A program made the position numbers and the translations under genes. Under the pieces are notes generated by a model. The model did not search any database. It had not been told where the DNA came from and saw only the letters and a program-made list of their open reading frames with translations. From an uncultured Cytophagales bacterium (GTDB taxonomy: Bacteria > Bacteroidota > Bacteroidia > Cytophagales > Thermonemataceae): a stretch of 64,000 bases of DNA. Below are positions 24,875-33,281 of the stretch, piece by piece (the first letter of the stretch is position 1; each line of letters starts with the position of its first letter). The stretch lies in contig CALEMF010000048.1 of the NCBI GenBank assembly GCA_937911505.1, forward strand, positions 44,583-108,582. The letters are read 5' to 3'.

Positions 24875-25591
24875 TTATTTGCGGTACTGAGGGTTAGGAT
24901 ATGTCTCGTATGTTTCGCGAGGTACTATCACACTGGCTTGACCAACGATGGTAGCAGCTTTACCATTGCTTTGACCAATAGAGTTGTTGTTGTCAAAAGA
25001 GAGGCTGTAGCTGAAAAAAAGTAGCTCAGTCTCTGCATCGTAACTAATGTTATTGAGGGTAACATCAGACTCCTCTCTTACTGACCTGTTATTTGCTGGG
25101 TAGTTAAAGCTGTATACGAAGGTTTCATTAGCTGAAATATTTTCGCTAAAAGTACCATTGATAGAGGTTTCGTTTTCGTCATAAATGGTGTTAGCGTCCA
25201 TATCGATCATAAAGGAAAAAGCCATCTGATCTCCTCCCTGAGCTGAGGTCTTGGTTACACCTGTTTGTAGTCTTAAGATTCTTCTTCCTTCATCAAAAAA
25301 GACATCTTGAAAGTAGAAGGGAAGCGCGTTTCTGAAGTCGAAATCCACACTGAAAGGTGTATCGCTATCAGCGAAAGTACCAGTAAGTGTACCCGAGATA
25401 AATTGTTTGGTTTGTGCATTACGGATAGAGTCTTGCAATGCGTTCAATTCATTTTGTAGTGAATCATCATTAGCTTCTGCAAGTGTTCTAAATTCGTTGA
25501 GTTCATCTTCGGTGGCTTTTCTTTCGCAACTGGTAGTACCAATAAGACAAGCGGTAGCAGCGACCACCAAAACATGCATAAGGTTCTTCAT
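24875..25591 (-). CDS. Tandem-array lipoprotein, copy 2
   Basis: The 238-residue product shares its signal region with copy 1 almost completely (TACLIGTTSCERKATEDELN), so these two are the youngest duplicates. The centre is different (QTGVTKTSAQGGDQM and DENETSINGTFSENISANE), and the DMDAN segment is followed by TIYDENE in place of the usual LxxIDxI. The end keeps NISYDAETELLFFSYSLSF, KAATIVGQASV and VPRETYETYPNPQYRK. It heads a two-gene unit; a 38-base perfect palindrome lies 104 bases upstream of its start. Confidence 0.78.
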   Translation of the reverse strand: MKNLMHVLVVAATACLIGTTSCERKATEDELNEFRTLAEANDDSLQNELNALQDSIRNAQTKQFISGTLTGTFADSDTPFSVDFDFRNALPFYFQDVFFDEGRRILRLQTGVTKTSAQGGDQMAFSFMIDMDANTIYDENETSINGTFSENISANETFVYSFNYPANNRSVREESDVTLNNISYDAETELLFFSYSLSFDNNNSIGQSNGKAATIVGQASVIVPRETYETYPNPQYRK

Positions 25592-25694
25592 GTGTTATGA
25601 TTTAAATTTTTTGTTTTTTACAAAAGTAGCTTATGAATACCATTCAATATCTTATGCTTTAACCAAACAGCCGTTTGACTTTATGAAACAGGCA

Positions 25695-25732
25695 TTTTGC
25701 TTTATGAATGAAATTTCATTCATAAAGCAAAA
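25695..25732. promoter_or_regulatory. Perfect 38-bp palindrome
   Basis: Two 19-base arms meet without a loop; the left half is TTTTGCTTTATGAATGAAA. It overlaps the start of the next terminator hairpin by four bases and lies upstream of array copy 2. A similar word (GACTTTATGAAACAGGC) precedes it. It may be an operator for a dimeric regulator or a second terminator stem. Confidence 0.5.
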
Positions 25733-25764
25733 GCCCTATCAGCTTATAAGCTAATAGGGCTTTT
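25729..25764 (-). terminator. Terminator after array copy 3
   Basis: AAAAGCCCTAT (25729-25739) pairs exactly with ATAGGGCTTTT (25754-25764); the loop contains AGCTTATAAGCT, itself palindromic. It lies directly downstream of the copy 3 stop on the minus strand. Confidence 0.8.
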
Positions 25765-25784
25765 GGGATTTGGTGAGGTAAGCG

Positions 25785-26501
25785 TTACTGGCGATATTGT
25801 ATATTATCGTAAGTTCTGGATACAAAAACACTTAGTGTACCTGTTAGAGAAGCCGCCTTGGTATTGTTTTTCCCTAGAGGTGCCCCATCAGTCCAGCTCA
25901 AGTTGTAGTCGAATGTGAGGATTTCTGTGTCATCATCATAGCTGATATTACTGATATTGTAGTTTCCAGGATCACCTTGATCATAATCAAACTCATAGAT
26001 AAAGATACTTTCATTGGAAAGCTTTTGGCTAAATTGTCCATCGATATCGTCGATTTCGACCAAGGTTAGATTATCGAGATCGATTATTATATAACAATTG
26101 AGGTAATCACCACTTTTACTCTCGCCGTTACCGTAATCATCTGGTCCTGCAGGGGTACTGAAGAAAAATTTATTTACTCGTACAAAAGTGGTATCATTTT
26201 GTTCATAGACTTTCATATAGTTATAGTCTTCATCAGTATATCGCAAGTTATAATCGATACTAAATGCTTCATCACTATCCGCAAATGTACCAGTAAGATT
26301 ACCATTTACTGAATTTCTATTTTGTGCACTTTCAATGGAATCTCGTAAAGCGTTGAGTTCACTTTGCAGGGAGTCGTCGTTGGCCTCCGCTAGTGCTTGA
26401 AAGTCGTTGAGTTCATCTTCGGTAGCTTTCGGATTACAACTGCTAACGAAGATCAATAAAGCGGCTGCTAGTACAGCCCACGAATACACTAATCTTTTCA
26501 T
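25785..26501 (-). CDS. Tandem-array lipoprotein, copy 3
   Basis: The 238-residue product has the lipobox VSSC (residues 19-22) and the family N-terminus (NPKATEDELNDFQALAEAN, LNALRDSI). Its centre is Asp/Tyr-rich (YTDEDYNYMKVYEQNDTTF, GDYLNCYIIIDLDN) and includes a second Cys that the others lack. It uses DLDNLTLVEIDDIDGQF where other copies have DMDAN. The ending is FVSRTYDNIQYRQ, lacking the usual VPKE. It is a single-gene unit, bounded by its own terminator and, upstream, by a decayed copy. It is the most diverged intact member. Confidence 0.78.
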   Translation of the reverse strand: MKRLVYSWAVLAAALLIFVSSCNPKATEDELNDFQALAEANDDSLQSELNALRDSIESAQNRNSVNGNLTGTFADSDEAFSIDYNLRYTDEDYNYMKVYEQNDTTFVRVNKFFFSTPAGPDDYGNGESKSGDYLNCYIIIDLDNLTLVEIDDIDGQFSQKLSNESIFIYEFDYDQGDPGNYNISNISYDDDTEILTFDYNLSWTDGAPLGKNNTKAASLTGTLSVFVSRTYDNIQYRQ

Positions 26502-26612
26502 GGAATTTGGTTTTAATAACTGTTAAAAAATCTTATCAATTCCCTATACAAGAAAAGAAGAGAGAGTGGGTCAGGAGGGAGAAACTTCTAAACAAAAGTC
26601 ACTGCTTAAAAC

Positions 26613-26925
26613 TTATCTACGATACTGTATCTCCACGTCAGTTCGTATAGCTTCTTTAGGTACATAGATATTGAGTGAGGTAATAATTTATTGGTGTAGG
26701 TTTTTAGTTTCTCAGCAACAATAGGAATACTCAAATAGGCAGTCTTTTAAAGAAGTACTCTTGAACAAGATTAAATTATAGCCCAACGTAAGCATCTCCC
26801 TTTCTTCTGTAGAAAGAAGTTACTAAGAGTGTATTCGCTAGGGGCTTCCTTATCACAGCCAAAACTAGCAATAAAGGTGACTGCATCAATATCTGAGGTT
26901 TTTCAGGGTATTTGATAGTTGTTAA
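26613..26925 (-). pseudogene. Decayed seventh copy of the array lipoprotein
   Basis: The minus strand keeps recognisable family segments in order but with stops and frame changes. A GQIS-like stretch is followed by a stop and SDIDAVTFIASFGCDKEA. After a shift comes STEEREMLTLGYNLILF, matching the TETEILSFDYNFSW region of the intact copies. The last piece reads NIYVPKEAIRT...QYRR and stops at 26613, matching the family's VPKE-to-YRR ending. The N-terminal half is gone. This explains most of the 530-base gap between copies 3 and 4. Confidence 0.7.
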
Positions 26926-26981
26926 AAACTTCACATAAACTACTTACATAAGAAAGAGAAAGTGGGCTGGCTATAATTAAA

Positions 26982-27008
26982 AACCCTACTTACCAAGTAA
27001 GTAGGGTT
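26982..27008 (-). terminator. Terminator after array copy 4
   Basis: AACCCTACTTA (26982-26992) pairs exactly with TAAGTAGGGTT (26998-27008) across a five-base loop, 24 bases past the copy 4 stop on the minus strand, with A/T tracts on both sides. Confidence 0.8.
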
Positions 27009-27031
27009 AAAAGACTTAGCTATTCTGTAGG

Positions 27032-27826
27032 CTAGCGACGGAACTGGTTATTGTCAGAAGGTTGCGCATCGTACACTTCTTTAGGCACTGTGACATTTAC
27101 GGTACCAGCAAGGGTAGCTGCCTTATTGTTGTTTTCACCTACACCTGCATCAGCACCCCAACTGAAACTGTAATCGAAAGAAAGGATTTCCGTTTCAGTA
27201 TTGTAACTAATGTTGGTAATGTCACCTGTTACGTCTTCTTCATCTATTTCGTGATTACTAAAACTAAAACCATATACAAAGTTCTGATTATCAGAGATCA
27301 TTTGACTGATTTGTCCTCCAATTTGATCGATACTAACAAGCGTATTAGCATCTAAGTCGATCTCTATGTCGAAGATTAATAAATCTTCGGCAGGACTTCT
27401 ATCGTTAAATTCGATTCCTCTAATAGTTCTGGCAATACCAAACTGAGCCACCAAAACTCGCTCTGCACCATTTCTTGTATTCTGTCCCTGACGATCGAAG
27501 ATAGGCTCGAGTGTTTCACCATCATCAAATCGTATAAAGAAATTATTAAACAATGTAAGGGTTTCTCTAAAGTCGAAATCTATGCTGAAAGGCGTATCGC
27601 TGTTAGCGTAGGTGCCTGTCAAGGTACCTGTCACAAATTGCTTATTTTGCGCATTCTGTAAAGAATCTTGCAAATCAGTGATTTCATTCCGAAGAGAGTC
27701 ATCATTGGCTTCAGCTAGTGTTTTAAAGTCATTCAATTCATCTTCTGTGGCTTTGGGATCACAACTAGCGAGCGTAATTAAGAGTGCTGTAGCACCTATA
27801 GTACAGTTATATAAAATATTTTTCAT
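27032..27826 (-). CDS. Tandem-array lipoprotein, copy 4
   Basis: At 264 residues this is the longest member. The lipobox is LASC (19-22), followed by DPKATEDELNDFKTLAEAN and ITDLQDSLQNAQNKQF. An insertion in the centre (FDDGETLEPIFDRQGQNTRN) accounts for the extra length. The C-terminal half is conserved: IDLDANTLVSIDQIGGQIS, ITNISYNTETEILSFDYSF and VTVPKEVYDAQP. It is the last gene of a three-gene unit with copies 5 and 6 (gaps of 33 and 47 bases) and is followed by a terminator. Confidence 0.78.
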   Translation of the reverse strand: MKNILYNCTIGATALLITLASCDPKATEDELNDFKTLAEANDDSLRNEITDLQDSLQNAQNKQFVTGTLTGTYANSDTPFSIDFDFRETLTLFNNFFIRFDDGETLEPIFDRQGQNTRNGAERVLVAQFGIARTIRGIEFNDRSPAEDLLIFDIEIDLDANTLVSIDQIGGQISQMISDNQNFVYGFSFSNHEIDEEDVTGDITNISYNTETEILSFDYSFSWGADAGVGENNNKAATLAGTVNVTVPKEVYDAQPSDNNQFRR

Positions 27827-27859
27827 TTGTTTTCTTATTCTTTAAGTATCAATTAAAAA

Positions 27860-28609
27860 TTAGTTTTTACGGTACTGAGGGTTGGGATACGTATCGTAAA
27901 GTTCTTTAGGAACAATTAAGCTCATTGTACCAGCAAGCTGTGCAGCATTATCGTTGTTGTAGCCAACACTAGCACCGTATGCCCAACTAAAGTTGTAATC
28001 GAAAGAGAGAACCTCTGTCTCTGCATTATAGCTAATGTTGGTAATACTAACTACGACATCTTCACTGTTCTCAAAGTAAAATCCATATTCAAATACTTGG
28101 TTGTTGGCAAGTACCTGACTGATTTGCCCTTCTATGTAGTCGATTTCTACCAATGTGTTGGCATCCATATCGATATCGATGTTGAAGCGTAGGTAGTCGT
28201 TTGCAGGATCTCTAAAATTGTTTACAGCAATCTCTGTACGACCAATAAAAGCGTCAATCTCTAAAATACGTTGTGTATCACCATTTCTAGCTCCTAAATT
28301 GTTTGATTCGAACTCAACATCGTAATTGATGCTAAAAAAATTCGTTGCGTTAAAGTTGAAGCTTACATTAAAAGGGTCATTACTTTCTTCATAAGTACCG
28401 TTTAAGTTACCTTGTACAAACTCTCTATTTTGTGCCATTGAAATAGAGTCTTGTAAACTAGATAGTTCGTTTCGAAGCGAGTCGTCATTCGCTTCAGCTA
28501 GTGCTTTAAAGTCATTGAGCTCGTCTTCTGTTGCTCTGGGATTACAACTAGAAAAGGAGATGAGAAGCGTTGCGGCTCCTACTGCCCAAAAGTATCTAAG
28601 GTTCTTCAT
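27860..28609 (-). CDS. Tandem-array lipoprotein, copy 5
   Basis: The 249-residue product has lipobox FSSC (19-22), NPRATEDELNDFKALAEAN and a Ser-containing helix (LSSLQDSISMAQNREF). The first beta block differs slightly (GNLNGTYEESNDPFNVSF). The centre is Asn-rich (EFESNNLGARNGDTQRIL). The conserved half reads IDMDANTLVEIDYIEGQIS, VSITNISYNAETEVLSFDYN and IVPKELYDTYP. It is the middle gene of the three-gene unit. The predicted coiled N-terminus next to the lipid anchor may hold the beta domain off the membrane or make oligomers. Confidence 0.78.
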   Translation of the reverse strand: MKNLRYFWAVGAATLLISFSSCNPRATEDELNDFKALAEANDDSLRNELSSLQDSISMAQNREFVQGNLNGTYEESNDPFNVSFNFNATNFFSINYDVEFESNNLGARNGDTQRILEIDAFIGRTEIAVNNFRDPANDYLRFNIDIDMDANTLVEIDYIEGQISQVLANNQVFEYGFYFENSEDVVVSITNISYNAETEVLSFDYNFSWAYGASVGYNNDNAAQLAGTMSLIVPKELYDTYPNPQYRKN

Positions 28610-28656
28610 GAGTTTATATTTTTGTTTTACTTATTCTATTAAAAAGGTTTGTAAGA

Positions 28657-29409
28657 CTATTTTTTACGGTAAATAGGTGCATTGTCACTTTCTTGATACA
28701 CCTCTTTGGGAACACTTACACTGGCACTACCAGCGAGCTGAGCTGCTTTGTTGTTATCACTGCCAATGTTGGCACCGTCTTCCCAACTAAAGTCATAATC
28801 GAAAGAAAGTATTTCTGTATCTTCGTCATAGTCAAAGTTATTGATGATAAAGTCACCATCATTACTATCACTAAAACCGAAGCGGTACACAAAATTTTGG
28901 TTTTCAGAAAGCACTTGACTGATTTGCCCTTCTATGTAGTCTATGTATGCAAGTGTACCAGCATCTACATCGTACCCTATGTTGAAGTACAAGTAATCTT
29001 CACTAGGGTTTCTTCTAGCTATTCCACCATTACTCTCAGTACGATTAATAGTGAAGCTAGCATATAAGATACGTTGTTGCCCTTCTGTTCTACCTACATC
29101 GTTATTATTAAACTCTAGGTCGAAGAAATTCCTCAATGCATCATTAACTCTAAAGTCAAAATCTACATTGAAAGGTGTGTCGCTGTCCGCAAACGTACCA
29201 CTCAAGTTACCTATCGCAAATTGCTTATTTTGTGCCATTTGGATAGAATCTTGGAGGCTAGCGATGTCGTCTCTAAGCGAGTCATCATTTGCTTCTGCCA
29301 ATGCTCTAAAGTCATTGAGTTCGTCTTCTGTTGCCTTTGGGTTACAACTACTGATAGTGATCAATAAAGCGGCTGCGAGAGCAGTCCACGAGTACATAAA
29401 TCTTTTCAT
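28657..29409 (-). CDS. Tandem-array lipoprotein, copy 6 (first of array)
   Basis: The 250-residue product starts the array on the minus strand. It has lipobox ISSC (19-22), NPKATEDELNDFRALAEAN and an Asp-rich helix (LRDDIASLQDSIQMAQNKQF). The signal region closely resembles copy 3 (YSWTALAAALLI against YSWAVLAAALLI), suggesting these two share an ancestor. The centre has GRTEGQQRILYASFTINRTE. YDVDAGTLAYIDYIEGQIS replaces the DMDAN version, and FIINNFDYDEDTEILSFDYD the ITNISY version. Promoter and one copy of a 166-base repeat lie in the 387-base gap upstream. Confidence 0.78.
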   Translation of the reverse strand: MKRFMYSWTALAAALLITISSCNPKATEDELNDFRALAEANDDSLRDDIASLQDSIQMAQNKQFAIGNLSGTFADSDTPFNVDFDFRVNDALRNFFDLEFNNNDVGRTEGQQRILYASFTINRTESNGGIARRNPSEDYLYFNIGYDVDAGTLAYIDYIEGQISQVLSENQNFVYRFGFSDSNDGDFIINNFDYDEDTEILSFDYDFSWEDGANIGSDNNKAAQLAGSASVSVPKEVYQESDNAPIYRKK

Positions 29410-29502
29410 AAATTTTTTTTAATAGTTATTAATCGTGGAACTTTTTTACAACTACTGTGCTATGGTCGCTACATATGATGAAAATGTAATATAAAAGTGA
29501 AA

Positions 29503-29668
29503 GTTGCAGATTTGAGGGTAGCTTCATACTGAAACAGCCACTGTATTATTATGATACAATTAGTACAGCAGTAGCGCCGCATAAAGTGATAAATTGCTCA
29601 TAATAAGCATTTTATATTGCTGGCATTGATTTGGGAAAAGTGCTTTAAGTAAAATAAATGTAGCGTTA
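29503..29668. repeat. 166-bp direct repeat, copy 1
   Basis: It starts GTTGCAGATTTGAGGGTAGC and ends AAGTAAAATAAATGTAGCGTTA. The copy at 31851-32016 has the same length, a nearly identical first 58 bases and conserved end, and a more divergent middle. It lies in the gap between array copy 6 and the serine hydrolase gene; the rest of the gap shows no gene. Confidence 0.75.
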
Positions 29669-29796
29669 GAGACAATTTAAGCGAATAACCGAAATGAAAT
29701 TAAAGTTTCTCTGGTCAGCATTAATTTAAACTACAACAGGCTACAAAACTTGAAGTCTAATCAATAGAATAATTTACCATCAAACAAAAACTTAAA

Positions 29797-31263
29797 ATGA
29801 TAAGAGTAGTTTTTATTTTTTCGCTAATTTTTATCACTCTCTTCTTTGGAACTTCTTGTTCCAAAAATAGACCTAAATCACCCGTAAAACTGGTACAGGT
29901 CAATAAGGAAATTGATGATTACATATCTTCCCTCATTAGAGCTGATGAAATTCCCGGGATGGCACTCGCTATTGTGAAGGGTGGAAAAATAATTCACAAA
30001 AAATATTACGGGCTTGCTAACATAGCTCATAAAGTTCCAGTATCTGATAGCACCTTGTTTAGATTATATTCAACTACTAAATTAATTACAGCAGTCGCAA
30101 GTTTTCAATTAATAGAAGATGGAAAACTATCATTAGATGATCCTATTTCTAAATACATCAAAAATCTTCCTGAATCTTGGGAAAGCATAAAGATAAAACA
30201 TTTGTTAACGTGTTCTTCTGGGTTACCAGACTATAAGGATTTCGACAAAAAACTTTCCGATAAAGAGGTTTTCAATGAACTAACCAAACAATCTTTAAAT
30301 TTTGAAAAAGGCTATAGATATGAGTATAGCCAAACAAACTATTGGTTTCTTCAATTAATCATTGAGAAAATAACAAATCAGCGTTTTGAAGATTTTGTCA
30401 AAGAAAATCAATTCAAGAATAGAAAAAATGAAGTGCTTTTTGCCTCAAACAGTTTGGTAGATTACCCGAATAGAGTTTCTAAATATCAGTATAATAAAGA
30501 ATACAATGCCTACGAAAAAACCACTTATGAAGATGGTAATCGTTCACTCGCAGGTAACGGTTTAAATACAAACCTAAACACTTTATTGGATTGGAATATG
30601 AAGTTAGACAACAATCAATTAATAGAACTTGAAACCATGCGCTTAATGATGTCTCCCTTTAAATATGAAAAAAACGACTTTCCTTTTGGTTATACTTGGG
30701 GTATTTATGGCCCTGAAGGGAAACAGTATTATGGTTTTGCTGGAGGAGGAGTAAGCGCATTTATGAAGTTTATCGACAAAGATTTAACCATTATTATCTT
30801 ATCAAATGGCTTCAAAAGTAAACCTATTATTGCTAACGCTGTCACTTATATTTCAGGATTAATGGATGAGGGCTTAGTCAGAAAAGATAGAATGTTGAAT
30901 GAGGACATCAGACTAAACTTCATTTTAAACGACTACAAAAAAGCAGTAGAGTTGTATCATCGCACAAAGCAAGACAATCAAGACAGCAACTTTGAAAGAG
31001 GGCTCAACAATGTTGGCTATTATTACTTATCAAATAATCAAATCGAAAAATCGATAGCTATATTTAAATTGTACACCCAAGAGTATCCAGATTCTTCTAA
31101 CGCCTTCGACAGCCTTGGAGAAGCGTACTTTAATAATGAACAGTATGATTTATCTAAAACGAATTATAAAAAATCTTTAGAGCTAGACCCAAACAATGAA
31201 AATGCTGAAAAAATGTTGAAGAAAATTGAACAAATAACTAATGCTAACACTGGCTATAACTAA
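29797..31263 (+). CDS. Beta-lactamase-family serine hydrolase lipoprotein with TPR tail
   Basis: The 488-residue product has a lipoprotein signal (lipobox GTSC, residues 18-21), then a class C beta-lactamase/penicillin-binding fold. The catalytic SxxK is STTK with Ser92 and Lys95; YEYSQTNYWFLQL covers the second motif, and the C-terminal G-rich strand YYGFAGGGVSAF replaces the usual KTG/HGG motif. Residues about 385-480 form TPR-like repeats (YYLSNNQIEKSIAIF, LGEAYFNNEQYDLSKTNY). It may be an esterase or D-amino-acid peptidase in the envelope; drug resistance is unlikely to be inferable. The gene is notably AT-rich compared with neighbours and lies between direct repeats. Confidence 0.86.
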   Translation: MIRVVFIFSLIFITLFFGTSCSKNRPKSPVKLVQVNKEIDDYISSLIRADEIPGMALAIVKGGKIIHKKYYGLANIAHKVPVSDSTLFRLYSTTKLITAVASFQLIEDGKLSLDDPISKYIKNLPESWESIKIKHLLTCSSGLPDYKDFDKKLSDKEVFNELTKQSLNFEKGYRYEYSQTNYWFLQLIIEKITNQRFEDFVKENQFKNRKNEVLFASNSLVDYPNRVSKYQYNKEYNAYEKTTYEDGNRSLAGNGLNTNLNTLLDWNMKLDNNQLIELETMRLMMSPFKYEKNDFPFGYTWGIYGPEGKQYYGFAGGGVSAFMKFIDKDLTIIILSNGFKSKPIIANAVTYISGLMDEGLVRKDRMLNEDIRLNFILNDYKKAVELYHRTKQDNQDSNFERGLNNVGYYYLSNNQIEKSIAIFKLYTQEYPDSSNAFDSLGEAYFNNEQYDLSKTNYKKSLELDPNNENAEKMLKKIEQITNANTGYN

Positions 31264-31294
31264 TTGCTAACCCACGCAACTACTCATATCCTAG

Positions 31295-31862
31295 ATCGTT
31301 CTAAATGCAATGATTTCAGAATTAAACGATGGGCACATATCTATTGAAATACCAGATTCATTGAAAAATGAAATTGAAGAAAATGATGATTTACGAAGAA
31401 AAGCGATTAACGCTATCATCCAGAAACATATTCCTAACTGCAAAACATGTAATAAGGGAATGATCAATTGGAGATTTATGAACGATAGTACCAGTTATAT
31501 TCAGTTTAATGACTTTGAAGATTTAGCAAATTACCATATTTCCAACGAACTAACTACCGAGGAATTTGCCGAACAATATTGGCGTAAAGCAGAAGAAAGC
31601 TTAAACTACACTAAAGATGTTCTTGGTAGTTTCAAAGAACAAATGCACATCATCTATGAGGATATCAAAAACACTCAATCCTGTATTATTGATGTTCGAT
31701 TTAATGGAGGCGGATTTGACCAAATTGGCCTAGAAATTTTAAGCTACTTCACAAACAAAAAACATTTGCCTTTTTAAAAAAAGCGAGAGTAGGTAGTGGC
31801 TTTACAGCCCCCAAAACATTTACATTGAACCAAACGGACTAACCTATTCAGTTGCGGATTTG
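31295..31862 (+). pseudogene. Decayed S41-family peptidase
   Basis: The frame opens inside the family's N-terminal region (NAMISELNDGHISIEIP) and proceeds through DSTSYIQFNDFEDL to CIIDVRFNGGGFDQIG, the S41 core strand and GGG turn. After TNKKHLPF a run of A shifts the frame; homology goes on as FLKKARVGSGFTAPKT. A further shift gives NIYIEPNGLTYS, the family's strand after the catalytic region, and then the 166-base repeat begins. The catalytic Ser region is missing and there is no proper start or signal. The ATG at 31310 gives a 155-residue product of doubtful use. Confidence 0.65.
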
Positions 31863-32016
31863 AGGGTAGCTTCATACTGAAACAGCCACTGTATTATTAT
31901 GATACAACTAGCGTAGTAGTAACATTATCTAAAAGTAGTAACTTGCTCATAATGAGAGATTTGAATTGCTGGCATTGATTTGGAGAAAGTGCTTTAAGTA
32001 AATAGATATAGCGTTA
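31851..32016. repeat. 166-bp direct repeat, copy 2
   Basis: Second copy of the repeat at 29503-29668, beginning GTTGCGGATTTGAGGGTAGC and ending AGCGTTA. It starts exactly where the decayed S41 reading frame stops resembling its family, and it ends 56 bases before the next serine hydrolase gene. Confidence 0.75.
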
Positions 32017-32072
32017 CGCCCGATTGTAGGTAACATTTGGGAGATACATTGTCATTAAAGAGAGCAGACATA

Positions 32073-33203
32073 ATGAATAAAATTATACCCTTTTTATTTC
32101 TTGTAATATTTTTTTCCTGTAGAGAACAGGATAGTGAATTGAATAAAAAAATCCGTTTGTTCGATAACACCGAAATCTCATCAACTGACCTTACGGATTT
32201 CTTAAAAGAGCAAATTGACTCTCTTGGTATTCCTGGAATATCTATCGCTATCATAAATGAAGGGAAGCTGGTTTACAGCGAAAACATAGGATATGCAAAC
32301 CTAGATACACGGAAAGCGTTAGATGAGAACTCCATTTTCGAAGCGGCTTCACTATCCAAGCCAGTATTTGCTTATATGGTTATGAAGTTATCAGAAAGAG
32401 GTGCTATAGAGCTGGCTCGACCACTATACTATTATCTTCCTGATTCCTTGATGGAAGTAGACCAGCGTTATAAAAATGTAAATGCAATTCATGTACTAAG
32501 CCATTCAACAGGTTTCCCAAATTGGCGTTGGTTTGATACGCCTCCAGACTCATTGGAAATAGACCGGGGTACATTTTATATGATTGATAATCCAGGAAAC
32601 TCCTTTACTTATTCTGGTGAAGGTTACGACTATTTAGCACGTGTTATTGCCAGCAATACAGAACATAAAATGAGTGAGTTAGACAACTTATTCAAAAAAC
32701 TTGTGCAAAAGCCTTTAGGGATTGAACATATGTATTTTACATGGGACGAATATTTGTACGAACACAAAGTATATGGACATATTGATGGTAAAGTAAACAA
32801 CCGAAATTGGGGTTCAGGGCTTCCCTACCAAAATTCTTATAAATTTAGCCCTTCTGGTGGATTACATACCAATGCAGAGAACTATGCAAAATTTTTGATT
32901 GCTGTGATGAATGGAAAAGGGCTCTTACCAGAAACGTCCAAAGAAATGCTTAAACCACGTACTGTAGTAAAGAGAAGTCATAATCGCTATAAGGAAGACG
33001 GTAACACACACTGGAGTCTTGGGTTTGCCATAACACCTTTAAAAAATGACACACTTTACAATCACGGAGGAACACATAGTGACTTTCAATCACAAACAGC
33101 CTTTAGTAAAAACTCAAAATTTGGCTATGTCTTTTTTGTTAACACTAAGAAAGGTGATGAATTAAATAAAACATTGAAAGAATTTTTAAGAATACGTAAA
33201 TAA
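32073..33203 (+). CDS. Beta-lactamase-family serine hydrolase lipoprotein
   Basis: I start at ATG 32073 (MNKIIPFLFLVIFFSC), which gives an ideal lipoprotein signal with Cys16; an upstream ATG at 32037 adds 12 unrelated residues. The 376-residue product has the SxxK motif in EAASLSKPVFAYMVMKL, the second motif in TYSGEGYDYLARVI and the third as HGG in YNHGGTHSDF. All three catalytic motifs of class C beta-lactamase-like hydrolases are present, so it should be active as an esterase or peptidase on the cell envelope. It follows the repeat copy and precedes the permease on the same strand. Confidence 0.88.
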   Translation: MNKIIPFLFLVIFFSCREQDSELNKKIRLFDNTEISSTDLTDFLKEQIDSLGIPGISIAIINEGKLVYSENIGYANLDTRKALDENSIFEAASLSKPVFAYMVMKLSERGAIELARPLYYYLPDSLMEVDQRYKNVNAIHVLSHSTGFPNWRWFDTPPDSLEIDRGTFYMIDNPGNSFTYSGEGYDYLARVIASNTEHKMSELDNLFKKLVQKPLGIEHMYFTWDEYLYEHKVYGHIDGKVNNRNWGSGLPYQNSYKFSPSGGLHTNAENYAKFLIAVMNGKGLLPETSKEMLKPRTVVKRSHNRYKEDGNTHWSLGFAITPLKNDTLYNHGGTHSDFQSQTAFSKNSKFGYVFFVNTKKGDELNKTLKEFLRIRK

Positions 33204-33281
33204 ATCAGACATAAAAATGCACTTGAAAGCATAGTACACTTGTGGTGTTCTACGCTCGATATACTTTATATAATAATTGTT

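Noticed and set aside
31240..31290. Possible integron attC-like site after the serine hydrolase gene (GCTAAC...ATTGCTAACCC)
   Set aside because: GCTAAC occurs twice as a direct repeat rather than as paired R'/R'' core sites, and no integrase or further cassettes are visible.
29503..32016. Interpreting the 166-base repeats as insertion-sequence ends
   Set aside because: They are direct, not inverted, and no transposase lies between them.
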